Assembly: GCA_029268615.1 (NCBI GenBank)
Contig: JAQWNM010000010.1
Coordinates: 62,001-126,000 of the forward strand
Reading direction: 5' to 3'
DNA from: SAR86 cluster bacterium
GTDB taxonomy: Bacteria > Pseudomonadota > Gammaproteobacteria > Magnimaribacterales > Magnimaribacteraceae
Length of the DNA: 64,000 nucleotides
In this document: piece by piece, positions 8,356 through 18,821 of the stretch
Numbering within the stretch: the first letter of the stretch is position 1
Layout: every line of letters starts with the position of its first letter
The notes under the pieces: generated by a model
The model's input: only the letters and a program-made list of their open reading frames with translations
What the model was told of the DNA's origin: nothing
Databases searched by the model: none
Made by a program: the position numbers and the translations under genes

Positions 8356-9525
8356 TTGAAAAACTATATTAAATATCTCTTTTTGATTGTTATAAAGATA
8401 ACTTTTTTAAGTTGTGCGTCTAATACATATTATCAAGACAACTCTTATAGAGACAGCAAATTATTCCAAGAACCTCAAATTGAATATCATTTTGATAAAA
8501 TGCCTAATAATATAAATGTTATTTTTTTTACATCTAAATTAACAAAACCTGAAGATAGTATTATTCAAGGGTTTCTAAATAATTATTATTCAAATCTAAA
8601 ATTATATAATCCAGAAATTTTATTCTTAAGAATTACTGAAGATCAGATAAAAAACCAAGTATGTAAAAAAGAAACTTCAAGAATAAGCTATCCTGTAATT
8701 ATAGATTTAAATAAAGATAATTCAGAACTAAAGAAGAAATGTTTAAGAGAAATAATTAGAGATAAAGGTCTATTAGTTTCTATCTATGAGGATAATGAGA
8801 TATCACAAAATTGGATTCATCAAATATCGTTTGATAAACAGAAAGAGGAGTATGATTTTCTTAATTATGCCCGAAGTCAACAATCAAATGATATTTTATT
8901 AATTAAGAATCAGGATGTAAAAGAAGATTCATATATTGAAGATTCCTGGAAATCTTTGAAAGGTAATATAAAAAGAATTAGTATACTTGAAGAGTCAAAA
9001 ACATATGAAAATCTAATTTCAGAATCGCTATCAATAGATAGAAGTATTGACAGAAAAAAAATTCTCTCGTACAAAACTTCTTTAAATTTAGGCTTCTCTC
9101 CTAGAAGGAGGTCTGATGTAGACTCCATAATTATAAATACAAACATAGATCAAGCAAAATCTATAAATCCTGCAATAGCTTATAATTTTTCTGAAGACTT
9201 AAATATTTATTACATAAATACTCAAGAATATAATTATCAATTTAACTTAAATAATCGAGATCTTAATGGGGTCACACTCTTTGAATATCCTATAAATATT
9301 ATAAACGAAGATATAATTAATAGGAATGACATAGAAAAGGTGATGTATGCTACTGGTTTTGATATTTTTGAAATCTATTTGTTGATTAATAATAAAAGTA
9401 CGAAGCGAAGATTCTCCTACCTAGGCTTATCTGGGCAATTTAAAATAAACTCAACTCTTTCAATAGAAAGAAAAAGACCTTTACTTAAAATTAATCAAGA
9501 CAGATTTAAGGTCATCACACCTTAG
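8356..9525 (+). CDS. lpoA: LpoA-like penicillin-binding-protein activator lipoprotein (shortened)
   Basis: LpoA is an outer-membrane lipoprotein that reaches through the periplasm to activate PBP1a. A signal sequence ends in FLSC (Cys20), a slightly atypical lipobox. The C-terminal half has the conserved run RRRSDVDSIIINT, the following YINTQEYNY, NNRDLNGVTLFEYP and the GLSGQFKINS end, matching the LpoA C-terminal domain. It is only 389 aa against about 600-680 in well-studied LpoA proteins, so the N-terminal helical-repeat domain looks reduced or lost. Position divergent to rsmI supports the call. Its 3' end overlaps the 3' end of sspA by 11 bases. Confidence 0.75.
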   Translation: MKNYIKYLFLIVIKITFLSCASNTYYQDNSYRDSKLFQEPQIEYHFDKMPNNINVIFFTSKLTKPEDSIIQGFLNNYYSNLKLYNPEILFLRITEDQIKNQVCKKETSRISYPVIIDLNKDNSELKKKCLREIIRDKGLLVSIYEDNEISQNWIHQISFDKQKEEYDFLNYARSQQSNDILLIKNQDVKEDSYIEDSWKSLKGNIKRISILEESKTYENLISESLSIDRSIDRKKILSYKTSLNLGFSPRRRSDVDSIIINTNIDQAKSINPAIAYNFSEDLNIYYINTQEYNYQFNLNNRDLNGVTLFEYPINIINEDIINRNDIEKVMYATGFDIFEIYLLINNKSTKRRFSYLGLSGQFKINSTLSIERKRPLLKINQDRFKVITP

Positions 9526-10165
9526 CGGAAAAATCCCTCATTTCTTCTTCTATCTCAGATAGGCTCGATTTAAAAGAATCTCTTGAAAATACTCTTTGCA
9601 TGTATTCATATATTGGTTTTGATTTCTTATCTTTTGAAATATCAATACCAACAAAAGGTAATCTCCATAAAATAGGGGCTATACAACAATCCACAATTGA
9701 GAATTCATCAGACATGAAATATTTTTTATCTGCAAAAATTGGAGCTGCGGAGATGATTTTATCTTTCAGATCTTTCTTAGTTTTTGATAACTTTGAACTA
9801 GATAGATTAGAGGCAATAAGAGCATCTAAGTCATCACACCACTCGTTTTGAAGTCTTAGGATGAACAATCTAGAAATAGCCTTAACCACTGGATAAACAG
9901 GCATTAAAGGAGGGTGAGGAAACCTTTCTTCAAGATACTCCATTAGTACAGTTGAATCATATAAACAAACATCCCTATCTATTAATACAGGGGGTTCTGC
10001 ATTTGGGTTTATTTCTAAAATCTCTGGGTCTACGTTATCTATGTCCATATTAATGATTTCTGTAGATAGACCTTTTTCTTCTAGAACAATCCTTACCCTG
10101 TGGCTATATTGACTATTTGGATCTGAATATAAGGCCATAGAGGTTCTTTGAGTTATTGATACCAT
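9515..10165 (-). CDS. sspA: Stringent starvation protein A (GST-fold RNA polymerase-associated)
   Basis: SspA binds RNA polymerase holoenzyme and alters transcription during starvation. The glutathione S-transferase-like fold shows as an N-terminal thioredoxin-like part (MALYSDPNSQYSHRVRIVLEEKG, with NAEPPVLIDRDVCLYDSTVLMEYL) followed by a helical domain. SspA lacks the catalytic residue of true GSTs, and none is evident here. It follows petC, the usual petABC-sspA order; the partner sspB normally downstream is missing. Length 216 aa. Confidence 0.9.
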   Translation of the reverse strand: MVSITQRTSMALYSDPNSQYSHRVRIVLEEKGLSTEIINMDIDNVDPEILEINPNAEPPVLIDRDVCLYDSTVLMEYLEERFPHPPLMPVYPVVKAISRLFILRLQNEWCDDLDALIASNLSSSKLSKTKKDLKDKIISAAPIFADKKYFMSDEFSIVDCCIAPILWRLPFVGIDISKDKKSKPIYEYMQRVFSRDSFKSSLSEIEEEMRDFSAKV

Positions 10166-10189
10166 AAATTTATTTTAGTAATTAATTGA

Positions 10190-11005
10190 TTAATGAAGAT
10201 CCTTTTTAAATTCTCTATAAAGTAAATATCCAAATATTGAGAAAACAACAAGATATAAAATAACATAAATACCTAAAGTTTTTCTTTCTTCACGTATAGG
10301 ATCGGACATGTATGAAAGAAAATTAGTCAGATCTTGCATTGCCAAATCAAATTCATTAGATGTCATCTGTCCTGATTCAGTAATTTCTAAAAAACCACAT
10401 TTTTCAGAGGTTAAGACATCTCCAGTAAGAGGATCTTGTTTTAGGCCTCCATTATCTGCCAAATCAGGAACTTGCTTACATACAGCAACTTGATTCCCTT
10501 GAAGATGGGATAAAACATTTGGCATGCCTACATTTGGATATACTGCATTATTAACACCTAGAGGTCTAGTTTCATCTGAGTAAAAAGATCTCAAATAATT
10601 ATAAACCCATTCCTCTCCCCTTAAAGAAGCCTCCAAAGTTAAATCTGGTGGAGCTGCACCAAACCATTCTTTTGCATCTTTAGATGTCATCCCAATATCA
10701 ATTAAATCTCCCATTTTTTGATTACCAAAAATAAGATTTTCTTTGAAAATTTCTTCTGGAATTCCTAAATCTTCAGCAACTCTATTATATCTAGCATATT
10801 TTAATGAATGGCAACCTAAACAATAATTGAAATAGAGCTGAGCTCCTCTTTGCAATGATGCTTTGTCATCATGATTTATTTCAACTTCTTGACACTCTCC
10901 CTGAAGGCTGCCATCTTCAGTAGAAATTAATTCTCCGCAAGGTCCAGAAGACGAAGACAATATATCTAAAGAAAATATTGCTAACAAGATACTAAGGTAC
11001 TTCAT
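10190..11005 (-). CDS. petC: Cytochrome c1, ubiquinol-cytochrome c reductase subunit
   Basis: Carries electrons from the Rieske protein to soluble cytochrome c, in the inner membrane facing the periplasm. An N-terminal signal peptide precedes the haem attachment site CLGCH (Cys62, Cys65, His66). The GMPNVL stretch contains the likely axial methionine. A C-terminal transmembrane helix (YVILYLVVFSIFGYLLY) anchors the protein. The start overlaps the petB stop by 4 bases. Length 271 aa. Confidence 0.95.
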   Translation of the reverse strand: MKYLSILLAIFSLDILSSSSGPCGELISTEDGSLQGECQEVEINHDDKASLQRGAQLYFNYCLGCHSLKYARYNRVAEDLGIPEEIFKENLIFGNQKMGDLIDIGMTSKDAKEWFGAAPPDLTLEASLRGEEWVYNYLRSFYSDETRPLGVNNAVYPNVGMPNVLSHLQGNQVAVCKQVPDLADNGGLKQDPLTGDVLTSEKCGFLEITESGQMTSNEFDLAMQDLTNFLSYMSDPIREERKTLGIYVILYLVVFSIFGYLLYREFKKDLH

Positions 11006-12240
11006 GAAAGAAAAACCCTATCTGGCACAGGCTTACAAGTTTCATACTTAGTATATATAGGCATAAGTAGAAAATATGCAAAATATGTCAATGTGAATAT
11101 TTGCGCCAGGACAGTTCTTGCTGGACTTGGCGCAACAGTGCCTAAATAACCTAGTACTAAAAAACTAACAATGAAAACGGCTAAAAATAATTTACTATAA
11201 ATTCCTTTATATCTTATAGATTTGACTGGACTTCTATCTAGCCAGGGCATGGCTACAAATATTGCTATTCCTGCAGCCATAACCACAAAGCCAAGAAATT
11301 TAGCAGAAAGGCCAAAAAGGGGAAATGTGATAGCTCTTAACATTGCATAAAAGGGAGTGTAATACCAAGAAGGAACAATATGTTCCGGGGTTTTCAATCT
11401 ATCAGCTGCTTCGTAGTTAACAGCCTCGATAATATAACCCCCTCCATCAGGATAAAAGAACATGATGAAACAAAAGAAAATTAAGAAAACTCCTATAGCA
11501 TAAATATCATGCGTTATGTCATACGGAAAAAAAGGCTTAGTGTCCAAAGGTACACCATCTTCATCAGTATATTTCTTGACATCTACACCATCAGGATTAT
11601 TAGATCCAACTTCATGTAAAGCTAAAAAATGAACAAATACAACTACAATTAAAGCTAGAGGAAGCAAGACTACATGTAAAGCAAAAAGCCTTGTAAGAGT
11701 AATTCCAGAAATTAAATAGTCACCTCTTATCCATGTTAAGAGATCTTCGCCTACAAGAGGGATAGAACCAAATAATGACATAATAACTTGAGCTGCCCAA
11801 AAGGACATCTGGCCCCAAGGTAAAACATAACCAGTAAAGCCTAAAGCGCATAAAAGAAAATAAGTTATCCACCCTAAGACCCAAATTAACTCTCTCGGTT
11901 TCTGATAGGAACCGTAAAGCAATCCCCGTAGCATATGTAAATATATAAGTGCAAAAAACGCAGAAGCTCCTGTTGTATGCATATAACGAATAATCCATCC
12001 ATATTTCACATCCCGCATAATGTATTGTATGGAAGCAAATGCTCCCTCTGCAGTAGGATCATAATTCATGAGTAACCAAATCCCAGAAAGGAATTGAATG
12101 ACCATTACTAAAACTAGAAGTACGCCAGCTAAGTACCAAATGTTCATATTAATGGGAGCAGGATATTTAGATAGATGTCTTTCCCAAGTTGCCGTAACTG
12201 GCAATCTATCATCAACCCAATTAAGTACTTTACTAAACAT
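11002..12240 (-). CDS. petB: Cytochrome b, ubiquinol-cytochrome c reductase subunit
   Basis: Membrane core of the bc1 complex with the two b-type haems and the quinol oxidation and reduction sites. The protein is highly hydrophobic, with about eight helices; haem-ligand histidines lie in YMHTTGAS and in the later LFALHVVLLP and HFLALHEVG segments. The quinol-site motif appears as VPSWYYTPFYAMLRA (PEWY-like, here PSWY). Length 412 aa. It overlaps petA by one base and petC by four, so translation is probably coupled. Confidence 0.96.
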   Translation of the reverse strand: MFSKVLNWVDDRLPVTATWERHLSKYPAPINMNIWYLAGVLLVLVMVIQFLSGIWLLMNYDPTAEGAFASIQYIMRDVKYGWIIRYMHTTGASAFFALIYLHMLRGLLYGSYQKPRELIWVLGWITYFLLCALGFTGYVLPWGQMSFWAAQVIMSLFGSIPLVGEDLLTWIRGDYLISGITLTRLFALHVVLLPLALIVVVFVHFLALHEVGSNNPDGVDVKKYTDEDGVPLDTKPFFPYDITHDIYAIGVFLIFFCFIMFFYPDGGGYIIEAVNYEAADRLKTPEHIVPSWYYTPFYAMLRAITFPLFGLSAKFLGFVVMAAGIAIFVAMPWLDRSPVKSIRYKGIYSKLFLAVFIVSFLVLGYLGTVAPSPARTVLAQIFTLTYFAYFLLMPIYTKYETCKPVPDRVFLS

Positions 12241-12836
12241 TAAGCTTCCTCTTCATCTAGTCCTATAACTAAAACCTGTTCACTTTCATAGTAATGAGGT
12301 GGTACTTTTAAATTATCTGGAGCTGGAACTCCAGAATAAACTCTTCCTGCTAAATCAAATTTAGAACCATGACACGGACAGAAAAAACCGCCTTGCCAAT
12401 CAGAATCAAATTCATTGGACCCTAACTCCGGATAATATTTTGGAGAGCAACTCAAATGAGTACAGACGCCACTTAAGACTGAAATACCTTCTTTTCTAGC
12501 TCTAAACGGATTCTTTGCATATTCTGGTTGTTGATCTTCAGCAGAATCTGGGTCAGATAGTCTTGATAAATTATTACCTAAAACCAATAAAGAATCTATT
12601 GAATGACTTACAACAAAAATAGGCTCTCCTCTCCATTCAACTATCATCATCTCACCTGGTTGTAATTTACTTATATCTACCTTAGTAGGAGCCCCGGCTG
12701 CTTGAGCTTTAGCACTAGGGGCCCATGAAGCTAAAAAAGGAACGGCTGCACCAATCACACCAACTCCACCAATAACAGAAGTTGCGGCTATTAAGAATTT
12801 TCTTCTTCCTGGCTTAGAAGGAGGTTTTGGTTGCAT
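12240..12836 (-). CDS. petA: Rieske iron-sulfur protein of the bc1 complex
   Basis: Transfers an electron from ubiquinol to cytochrome c1 through a 2Fe-2S cluster. Both cluster-binding boxes are intact: CTHLSC and CPCHG. The N-terminus carries a twin-arginine-type motif (GRRKFLIAAT) before the hydrophobic anchor, as expected for a Tat-exported folded Fe-S protein. Length 198 aa. It starts 3 bases after rpsI, in the conserved rplM-rpsI-petABC-sspA run. Confidence 0.96.
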   Translation of the reverse strand: MQPKPPSKPGRRKFLIAATSVIGGVGVIGAAVPFLASWAPSAKAQAAGAPTKVDISKLQPGEMMIVEWRGEPIFVVSHSIDSLLVLGNNLSRLSDPDSAEDQQPEYAKNPFRARKEGISVLSGVCTHLSCSPKYYPELGSNEFDSDWQGGFFCPCHGSKFDLAGRVYSGVPAPDNLKVPPHYYESEQVLVIGLDEEEA

Positions 12837-12839
12837 AGA

Positions 12840-13226
12840 TTATCTTTTTGAGAATTGAGGTTTCTTTCGTGCCTTCCTAAAACCAGCCTTTTTTCTTTCT
12901 ACTTTTCTAGCGTCTCGTGTCAGAAAACCTTCTTTTCTTAGTTGAGGTCTTAAATCCTCATCATACTTTAAAAGAGCTCTAGCTATACCTAATTGTACGG
13001 CACCTGCCTGACCAAAACTTCCACCACCAGATACTGTTGCCTTAATATCAAAATTATCGGTCATTTCTAATGATTCTAAAGGTTGCTTAACTAACATTTG
13101 AGCTACCTCTCTAGGAAAATAGTTTGATAACTCCCTACCATTTACAATAATTGAACCTTTTCCTTTTTTTAAAAACACTCTTGCAGTTGCTGTTTTTCTT
13201 CGTCCAGTTGTTAATATTTGTTCCAA
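12840..13226 (-). CDS. rpsI: 30S ribosomal protein S9
   Basis: Small-subunit protein whose C-terminal tail reaches the P-site tRNA. The family start [16 protein letters not shown] and end [10 protein letters not shown] (consensus KARRRPQFSKR) are both present. 128 aa, standard. It is cotranscribed with rplM, 12 bases upstream. Confidence 0.99.
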   Translation of the reverse strand: MEQILTTGRRKTATARVFLKKGKGSIIVNGRELSNYFPREVAQMLVKQPLESLEMTDNFDIKATVSGGGSFGQAGAVQLGIARALLKYDEDLRPQLRKEGFLTRDARKVERKKAGFRKARKKPQFSKR

Positions 13227-13238
13227 ATCTATCTCCGT

Positions 13239-13667
13239 TTAAAAAGTTAAGGCTAAAGGATTTTGAGCTATATGGGGATGATCTTGATCCTCATAAACCT
13301 TTAACTTAGTTATCATTAATTTGCCTAATTTATTTTTTGGCAACATACCTTTCACAGCAGATTTAATGACCTGTGTAGCATCCTGATCAAGGATGGTTTC
13401 TAAATTTTTAGACTTTATGCCACCAGGATATCCCGTGTGATGATAATAAGTCTTATCTTTCAATTTATTACCTGTTACTTTGATCTTTTTAGCATTAATT
13501 ACAACAATATAATCTCCTAAATCTGAGTGCGGGGTATATTCCGGTTTGTGCTTGCCTCTAAGTATGTGAGCTATGCTAGATGCTAATCTGCCTAGTATCT
13601 GATCTGACGCATCAACAACAAACCATTTTGGCTCTACTTCTGTATTTGTGAAACTTTTGGTAATCAT
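13239..13667 (-). CDS. rplM: 50S ribosomal protein L13
   Basis: Early-assembling large-subunit protein. The family motifs [16 protein letters not shown], the [20 protein letters not shown] run and the [16 protein letters not shown] end are all present. 142 aa, standard. First gene of the rplM-rpsI-petABC-sspA unit; the 127-base gap upstream, shared with the divergent protease gene, must hold the promoters, but I could not assign convincing boxes. Confidence 0.99.
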   Translation of the reverse strand: MITKSFTNTEVEPKWFVVDASDQILGRLASSIAHILRGKHKPEYTPHSDLGDYIVVINAKKIKVTGNKLKDKTYYHHTGYPGGIKSKNLETILDQDATQVIKSAVKGMLPKNKLGKLMITKLKVYEDQDHPHIAQNPLALTF

Positions 13668-13794
13668 TTTAGATGTACTTTTTGAAAAAAAGCATTTTAA
13701 ACTATCAGAGGGGTTAAATACAACAATCCTTAAAAGAATTACTAAACTTTAACTTTTACTTGTCTAGTAAAATTAATAATCTAATATCTATATT

Positions 13795-14874
13795 ATGAAA
13801 TTTTTCCTTGGTAAACAAAATAGAATAGCTCTTTACTTGTTCATAGTTGGCATGATCTTTGGGTTATTTATTCTAAGTTTAAAATCTGATTTGTTCAATC
13901 TCGAAAGAAATAAAAATGACATAATAAATGTCTATAGTTATTCAAATGTTGTTGAAAAATCAATGCCTTCAGTAGTGAATATATATAGCAAAAGGCTTAA
14001 AACAAATCCGTCTAGACAATATAGAAGCAGGGGGCTCCCCTTTAATTCAATATTTGGATCCCAAAAACCTTTTGAAGAAACCAGTCTTGGGTCTGGCGTT
14101 ATTTTCAGCGCAGATGGTTATTTGCTGACAAACTTACATGTCATTGGTAATAAAAATACAAAAATAATAGTGGAATTAGCAGACGGCAGGAAGAAGGAAG
14201 CTAAAGTAATAGGGGTAGATGTAGGAACAGACTTAGCTGTTTTAAAAATTGAATCTTCAAAAAAACTTCCTTCACTGGAAATAGGAAACTCAGATGTAGT
14301 TAAGATTGGAGACATTGTTTTAGCAATAGGCAACCCTTATGGGGTCGGTAGATCGGTTAGTCTAGGAATTATAAGCGCTACTGGAAGAGAATATAATAAT
14401 CCATACTCTAATTATATTCAGACAGATGCAGCTATAAACAAAGGCAACTCTGGTGGAGCGTTGATTGATGCAAAAGGCAGACTAATTGGGATTAATACGC
14501 TAATTAGAAGTTCTTCAGGAGGTTCTGAAGGAATTGGTCTGGCCATACCATCCTTAACAGCCCTTGAAATCTTTAGTGATTTAGTAAAATTTGGAGAAGT
14601 AAGAAGAGGCTGGATAGGATTCAATATAGACCCAGCTTCTTTAAGGCAAGAAGGAATACTGACAGTGAATTACATTCACCCAAATAGCCCAGCTGATAAA
14701 GGTAATCTAAAGAAAAATGATGTTATAAAAGAAATAAATGGTAAAGAAGCTTCCTATGATCAGTTATTTAAGGAATTTGTAAGATCAAAACCTGGCCAAA
14801 ATATCAAATTAGGTGTAGAAAGAGATGGAAAAAATTTAGAATTGAACTTCGTCACACAAATTTCTCCAAATTAA
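13795..14874 (+). CDS. degS: DegS/AlgW-type periplasmic serine protease with one PDZ domain
   Basis: HtrA-family protease that senses misfolded outer-membrane proteins and makes the first cut in the anti-sigma factor RseA/MucA in known systems. There is an N-terminal membrane anchor (about residues 11-29). The catalytic triad is His115 (NLHVIGN), Asp145 (VGTDLAV) and Ser218 (GNSGGAL). One C-terminal PDZ domain (about 265-355) and the membrane anchor favour DegS over DegP/DegQ. No rseA or rpoE is in the window. It converges on hisD, as the homologue does in Pseudomonas. Confidence 0.88.
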   Translation: MKFFLGKQNRIALYLFIVGMIFGLFILSLKSDLFNLERNKNDIINVYSYSNVVEKSMPSVVNIYSKRLKTNPSRQYRSRGLPFNSIFGSQKPFEETSLGSGVIFSADGYLLTNLHVIGNKNTKIIVELADGRKKEAKVIGVDVGTDLAVLKIESSKKLPSLEIGNSDVVKIGDIVLAIGNPYGVGRSVSLGIISATGREYNNPYSNYIQTDAAINKGNSGGALIDAKGRLIGINTLIRSSSGGSEGIGLAIPSLTALEIFSDLVKFGEVRRGWIGFNIDPASLRQEGILTVNYIHPNSPADKGNLKKNDVIKEINGKEASYDQLFKEFVRSKPGQNIKLGVERDGKNLELNFVTQISPN

Positions 14875-14876
14875 CC

Positions 14877-16184
14877 TCAAGGCTTCTTCCTAACTCTAGC
14901 TGACATAGCATGCGCAGGCAATCCCTCAGAATTTGCTAAAATAATTGTATTATCAATAAGATCTTCATACTCATGTTTTTTCATCTTTCTTAGATCTACT
15001 ATATTTAAAAATTTAATAAAATCTTCTACGCACAAAGAAGAGGCAAACCTTGCAGAGCCTCCAGTTGGGAGAATGTGACTAGGTCCTAATATATAATCTG
15101 ATAGTGCTATGGACGACTCTTGCCCTAATAATATAAGTCCTGCGTTTCGAACTTTTGGAATAAATTTCTCTACTTCTTTAATTGATAAATGTAAATGTTC
15201 GGGAGCTATCTGATTTGAAATATCTATAGCTTCTGAAATATCTCTAACTTCAATCGCACAGCCATGATTCCTAAAAGATTCCAGTATTATCTCTTTTCTT
15301 TCAGTTTCTTTTAAGAAACCTAATAAATTTTTTTCGATATTATCTATAAAGTCCTTACTATCACTAATTAGAATAGGTCGGGCAAACTCATCATGTTCCG
15401 CTTGAGAAATGAGATCCCAAGCCACAACTTCAATTTTTGAATGTTCATTAGCTATCACAACTATTTCTGAAGGGCCTTGTATCCCATCTATCCCTACTCT
15501 GCCATAAAGTTGTCTTTTAGCTTCAGTAACAAATTTATTCCCAGGACCAATTATTTTATCTACTCGAGATATTGACTCTGTTCCTAGTGATAAAGCAGCT
15601 ATAGCTTGAGCTCCTCCAAACGTATATACCTTATCGATTTTAGCTATTTTAGCTGCTGCCAAAGTTAAATGACTATATTTACCGCTAGGAGTTGGCATAG
15701 TTACACAAACTTCTCCTACCTCTGCTACTTGGGCTGGGACACATCCCATTAACACGGAAGAAGGATAGCTTGCCTTACCTCCAGGAACATATACACCCGC
15801 CCTCTCTAAAGGATTAAAGACTCTATATAAGAAATCATTCTTATGATTATTCTTATAATTTAGTAAAGTTTTCCTATGAAACTCTTCTATTCTTCTTGCA
15901 GATAATTCTAAGGCAACTAATTCTTCTTTATTCACTGTTTTATAGCTATTGTCTAAAAAAGAAGAATCAAAAATACATTCATCAATTGCTTTTACATCCC
16001 TTTTATCAAATAAATTTGTATAGTGTATTAAAGCTTCATCTCCTTTTAATTGAATTTCTTCTATAATGCTACTCACTAAATCTTGAACTTCAGAAGATGG
16101 TGTTACTCCAGAAAATACATAGGAATCAAAATCTCTTTTAAAAGATTGTTTAGATGTCTTAAATCTCTTTGAAAATAACTGCAT
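14877..16184 (-). CDS. hisD: Histidinol dehydrogenase
   Basis: Zinc enzyme catalysing the last two oxidation steps of histidine synthesis, histidinol to histidine. Recognisable runs are ERAGVYVPGGKASYPSSVLM, DGIQGPSEIVVIAN, the QAEHDE metal/catalytic loop and ILPTGGSARFASSL near the C-terminus. I chose the ATG at 16184, which overlaps the hisG stop as TGATG, rather than an upstream TTG at 16202; this gives 435 aa. Order murA-hisG-hisD as in Pseudomonas, but hisC does not follow. Confidence 0.96.
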   Translation of the reverse strand: MQLFSKRFKTSKQSFKRDFDSYVFSGVTPSSEVQDLVSSIIEEIQLKGDEALIHYTNLFDKRDVKAIDECIFDSSFLDNSYKTVNKEELVALELSARRIEEFHRKTLLNYKNNHKNDFLYRVFNPLERAGVYVPGGKASYPSSVLMGCVPAQVAEVGEVCVTMPTPSGKYSHLTLAAAKIAKIDKVYTFGGAQAIAALSLGTESISRVDKIIGPGNKFVTEAKRQLYGRVGIDGIQGPSEIVVIANEHSKIEVVAWDLISQAEHDEFARPILISDSKDFIDNIEKNLLGFLKETERKEIILESFRNHGCAIEVRDISEAIDISNQIAPEHLHLSIKEVEKFIPKVRNAGLILLGQESSIALSDYILGPSHILPTGGSARFASSLCVEDFIKFLNIVDLRKMKKHEYEDLIDNTIILANSEGLPAHAMSARVRKKP

Positions 16185-16810
16185 CAATTTCTTAAAAGGC
16201 AATTTGTTAATTCATCTGCTATGGAATTCTTAGTCTTTAAAGCCGCTTTATTAACTATCAATCTAGAAGTTATATCTTTAATGACTTCAACTTCTTTCAA
16301 GCCATTTTCTTTTAACGTTTTGCCTGTAGCAACTAAATCAATTATTGCATCACAAAGCCCTAAAGAAGGAGCAATCTCTATTGATCCATTAAGATAAATA
16401 GTTTCAGCTTGAATTCCTTTAGTAGCAAGAAAGTCACTAGAAAATTTTGGATACTTCGTAGCGACTCTTATTTTAGAAGAATTATTATTAAAAATCTCTG
16501 GAGCGGCAAGTGATATTCGACAATGGGCTATGTCGAGATCAGCTATTTCGAAATAATCATTAGAATGCTTCTCTAATAAAACATCTTTACCAACTACCCC
16601 AAAATGAGCAGCGCCACTAAGGACATATGTTGGGATGTCCCATCCTCTAATAATGATTATCTTTAGATTAGGTGTCTTAGTATCAAGAAGAAGTTTTCTT
16701 GATAGGTTAGGGTCATCCTTTAGTGAAAATTCTGTTTTCTCCAATAAAGGAAGAACGCTTTCTAATATTCTTCCTTTTGGTAAGGCTAAGATTGATATTG
16801 ATTGATTCAT
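16184..16810 (-). CDS. hisG: ATP phosphoribosyltransferase, short form
   Basis: First enzyme of histidine synthesis, joining ATP and PRPP. It opens ILALPKGRILESVLPLL and has the PRPP-binding run ATGKTLKENGL near residue 160. With 208 aa it lacks the C-terminal regulatory domain, so it belongs to the short HisG type that needs the HisZ subunit for activity; hisZ is not in this window. The stop overlaps the hisD start. Confidence 0.95.
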   Translation of the reverse strand: MNQSISILALPKGRILESVLPLLEKTEFSLKDDPNLSRKLLLDTKTPNLKIIIIRGWDIPTYVLSGAAHFGVVGKDVLLEKHSNDYFEIADLDIAHCRISLAAPEIFNNNSSKIRVATKYPKFSSDFLATKGIQAETIYLNGSIEIAPSLGLCDAIIDLVATGKTLKENGLKEVEVIKDITSRLIVNKAALKTKNSIADELTNCLLRN

Positions 16811-16845
16811 CTTAATAAATAAAAGAGAAGTTCGTCATAATATAT

Positions 16846-18105
<1,260 letters not shown>

Positions 18106-18711
18106 TTATATTGAAGTCTCCCAAGCTAAGATTACTTGATCATAATCATTAGATTTATCATTCATTAAGGATTTGAATTGCTTTTTAAAAATAGAACCTA
18201 AATTGACACCATTAATAATTATATTTATTACTTTCCACATTCCTTGCTTATCTTTGTACATACTATACATGCCCTGGTAATTCTTAGATGAAGTGACAAT
18301 TTCCAGGTAAACCCTTTCCCTTCCTGGTTTTTTTGATTCCTCTTTTTTAGGTAAGATAATTATCCTTTCATCTTTAAATTCCGCTAAAGTTTTAGCGTAA
18401 GTCTGAAGAAGACTGATTTTAAAGACTTTAGAGAATTCATCTTTTTGTTTTGTAGAGGCCCCAAGATAAAATTTCTTACCCATGACATTCCTAGATATTC
18501 TATCAAAATCAACTAAAGGAATAAGGGCTTCTTCTATTGATCGGATAAAAATATCAGGGTTATTAGAGTAATTTCCCTGTTGATCTTTTATGATCTCTAT
18601 AATTTCTTGATGCACCTTCTCAACATAGTCATGAGCTTCTCCGGCATAAATAACTTTAGAGAATATTAAGATAAATGAAAAAGTAATTGTTAATATAGCT
18701 TTCATAATCAA
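18106..18711 (-). CDS. mlaC: Periplasmic phospholipid-binding protein MlaC
   Basis: MlaC shuttles phospholipids between the outer-membrane MlaA complex and the inner-membrane MlaFEDB transporter. A signal peptide ends at about IYA|GEA (residue 23). The body shows the Tol-Tol/Ttg2 family pattern (LVDFDRISRNVMGKKFY, LLQTYAKTLAEFKDERI, NIIINGVNLGSIFKKQF). Length 201 aa. The genes mlaF, mlaE, mlaD, mlaB and ibaG that normally accompany mlaC before murA are absent here; only mlaC remains attached to murA. Confidence 0.88.
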   Translation of the reverse strand: MIMKAILTITFSFILIFSKVIYAGEAHDYVEKVHQEIIEIIKDQQGNYSNNPDIFIRSIEEALIPLVDFDRISRNVMGKKFYLGASTKQKDEFSKVFKISLLQTYAKTLAEFKDERIIILPKKEESKKPGRERVYLEIVTSSKNYQGMYSMYKDKQGMWKVINIIINGVNLGSIFKKQFKSLMNDKSNDYDQVILAWETSI

Positions 18712-18821
18712 ACAAGAAGAAATAAGAATAAATTAATAGAAAACCTATTATACCATTTAGATGGTAATATTTTATTACAAGCCTATTTTAAAGTTTAATA
18801 AATTATTTATATAAGATTAAT

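Noticed and set aside
16184-16202. TTG start of hisD at 16202, inside hisG
   Set aside because: The ATG at 16184 overlaps the hisG stop as TGATG and leaves a normal-length protein.
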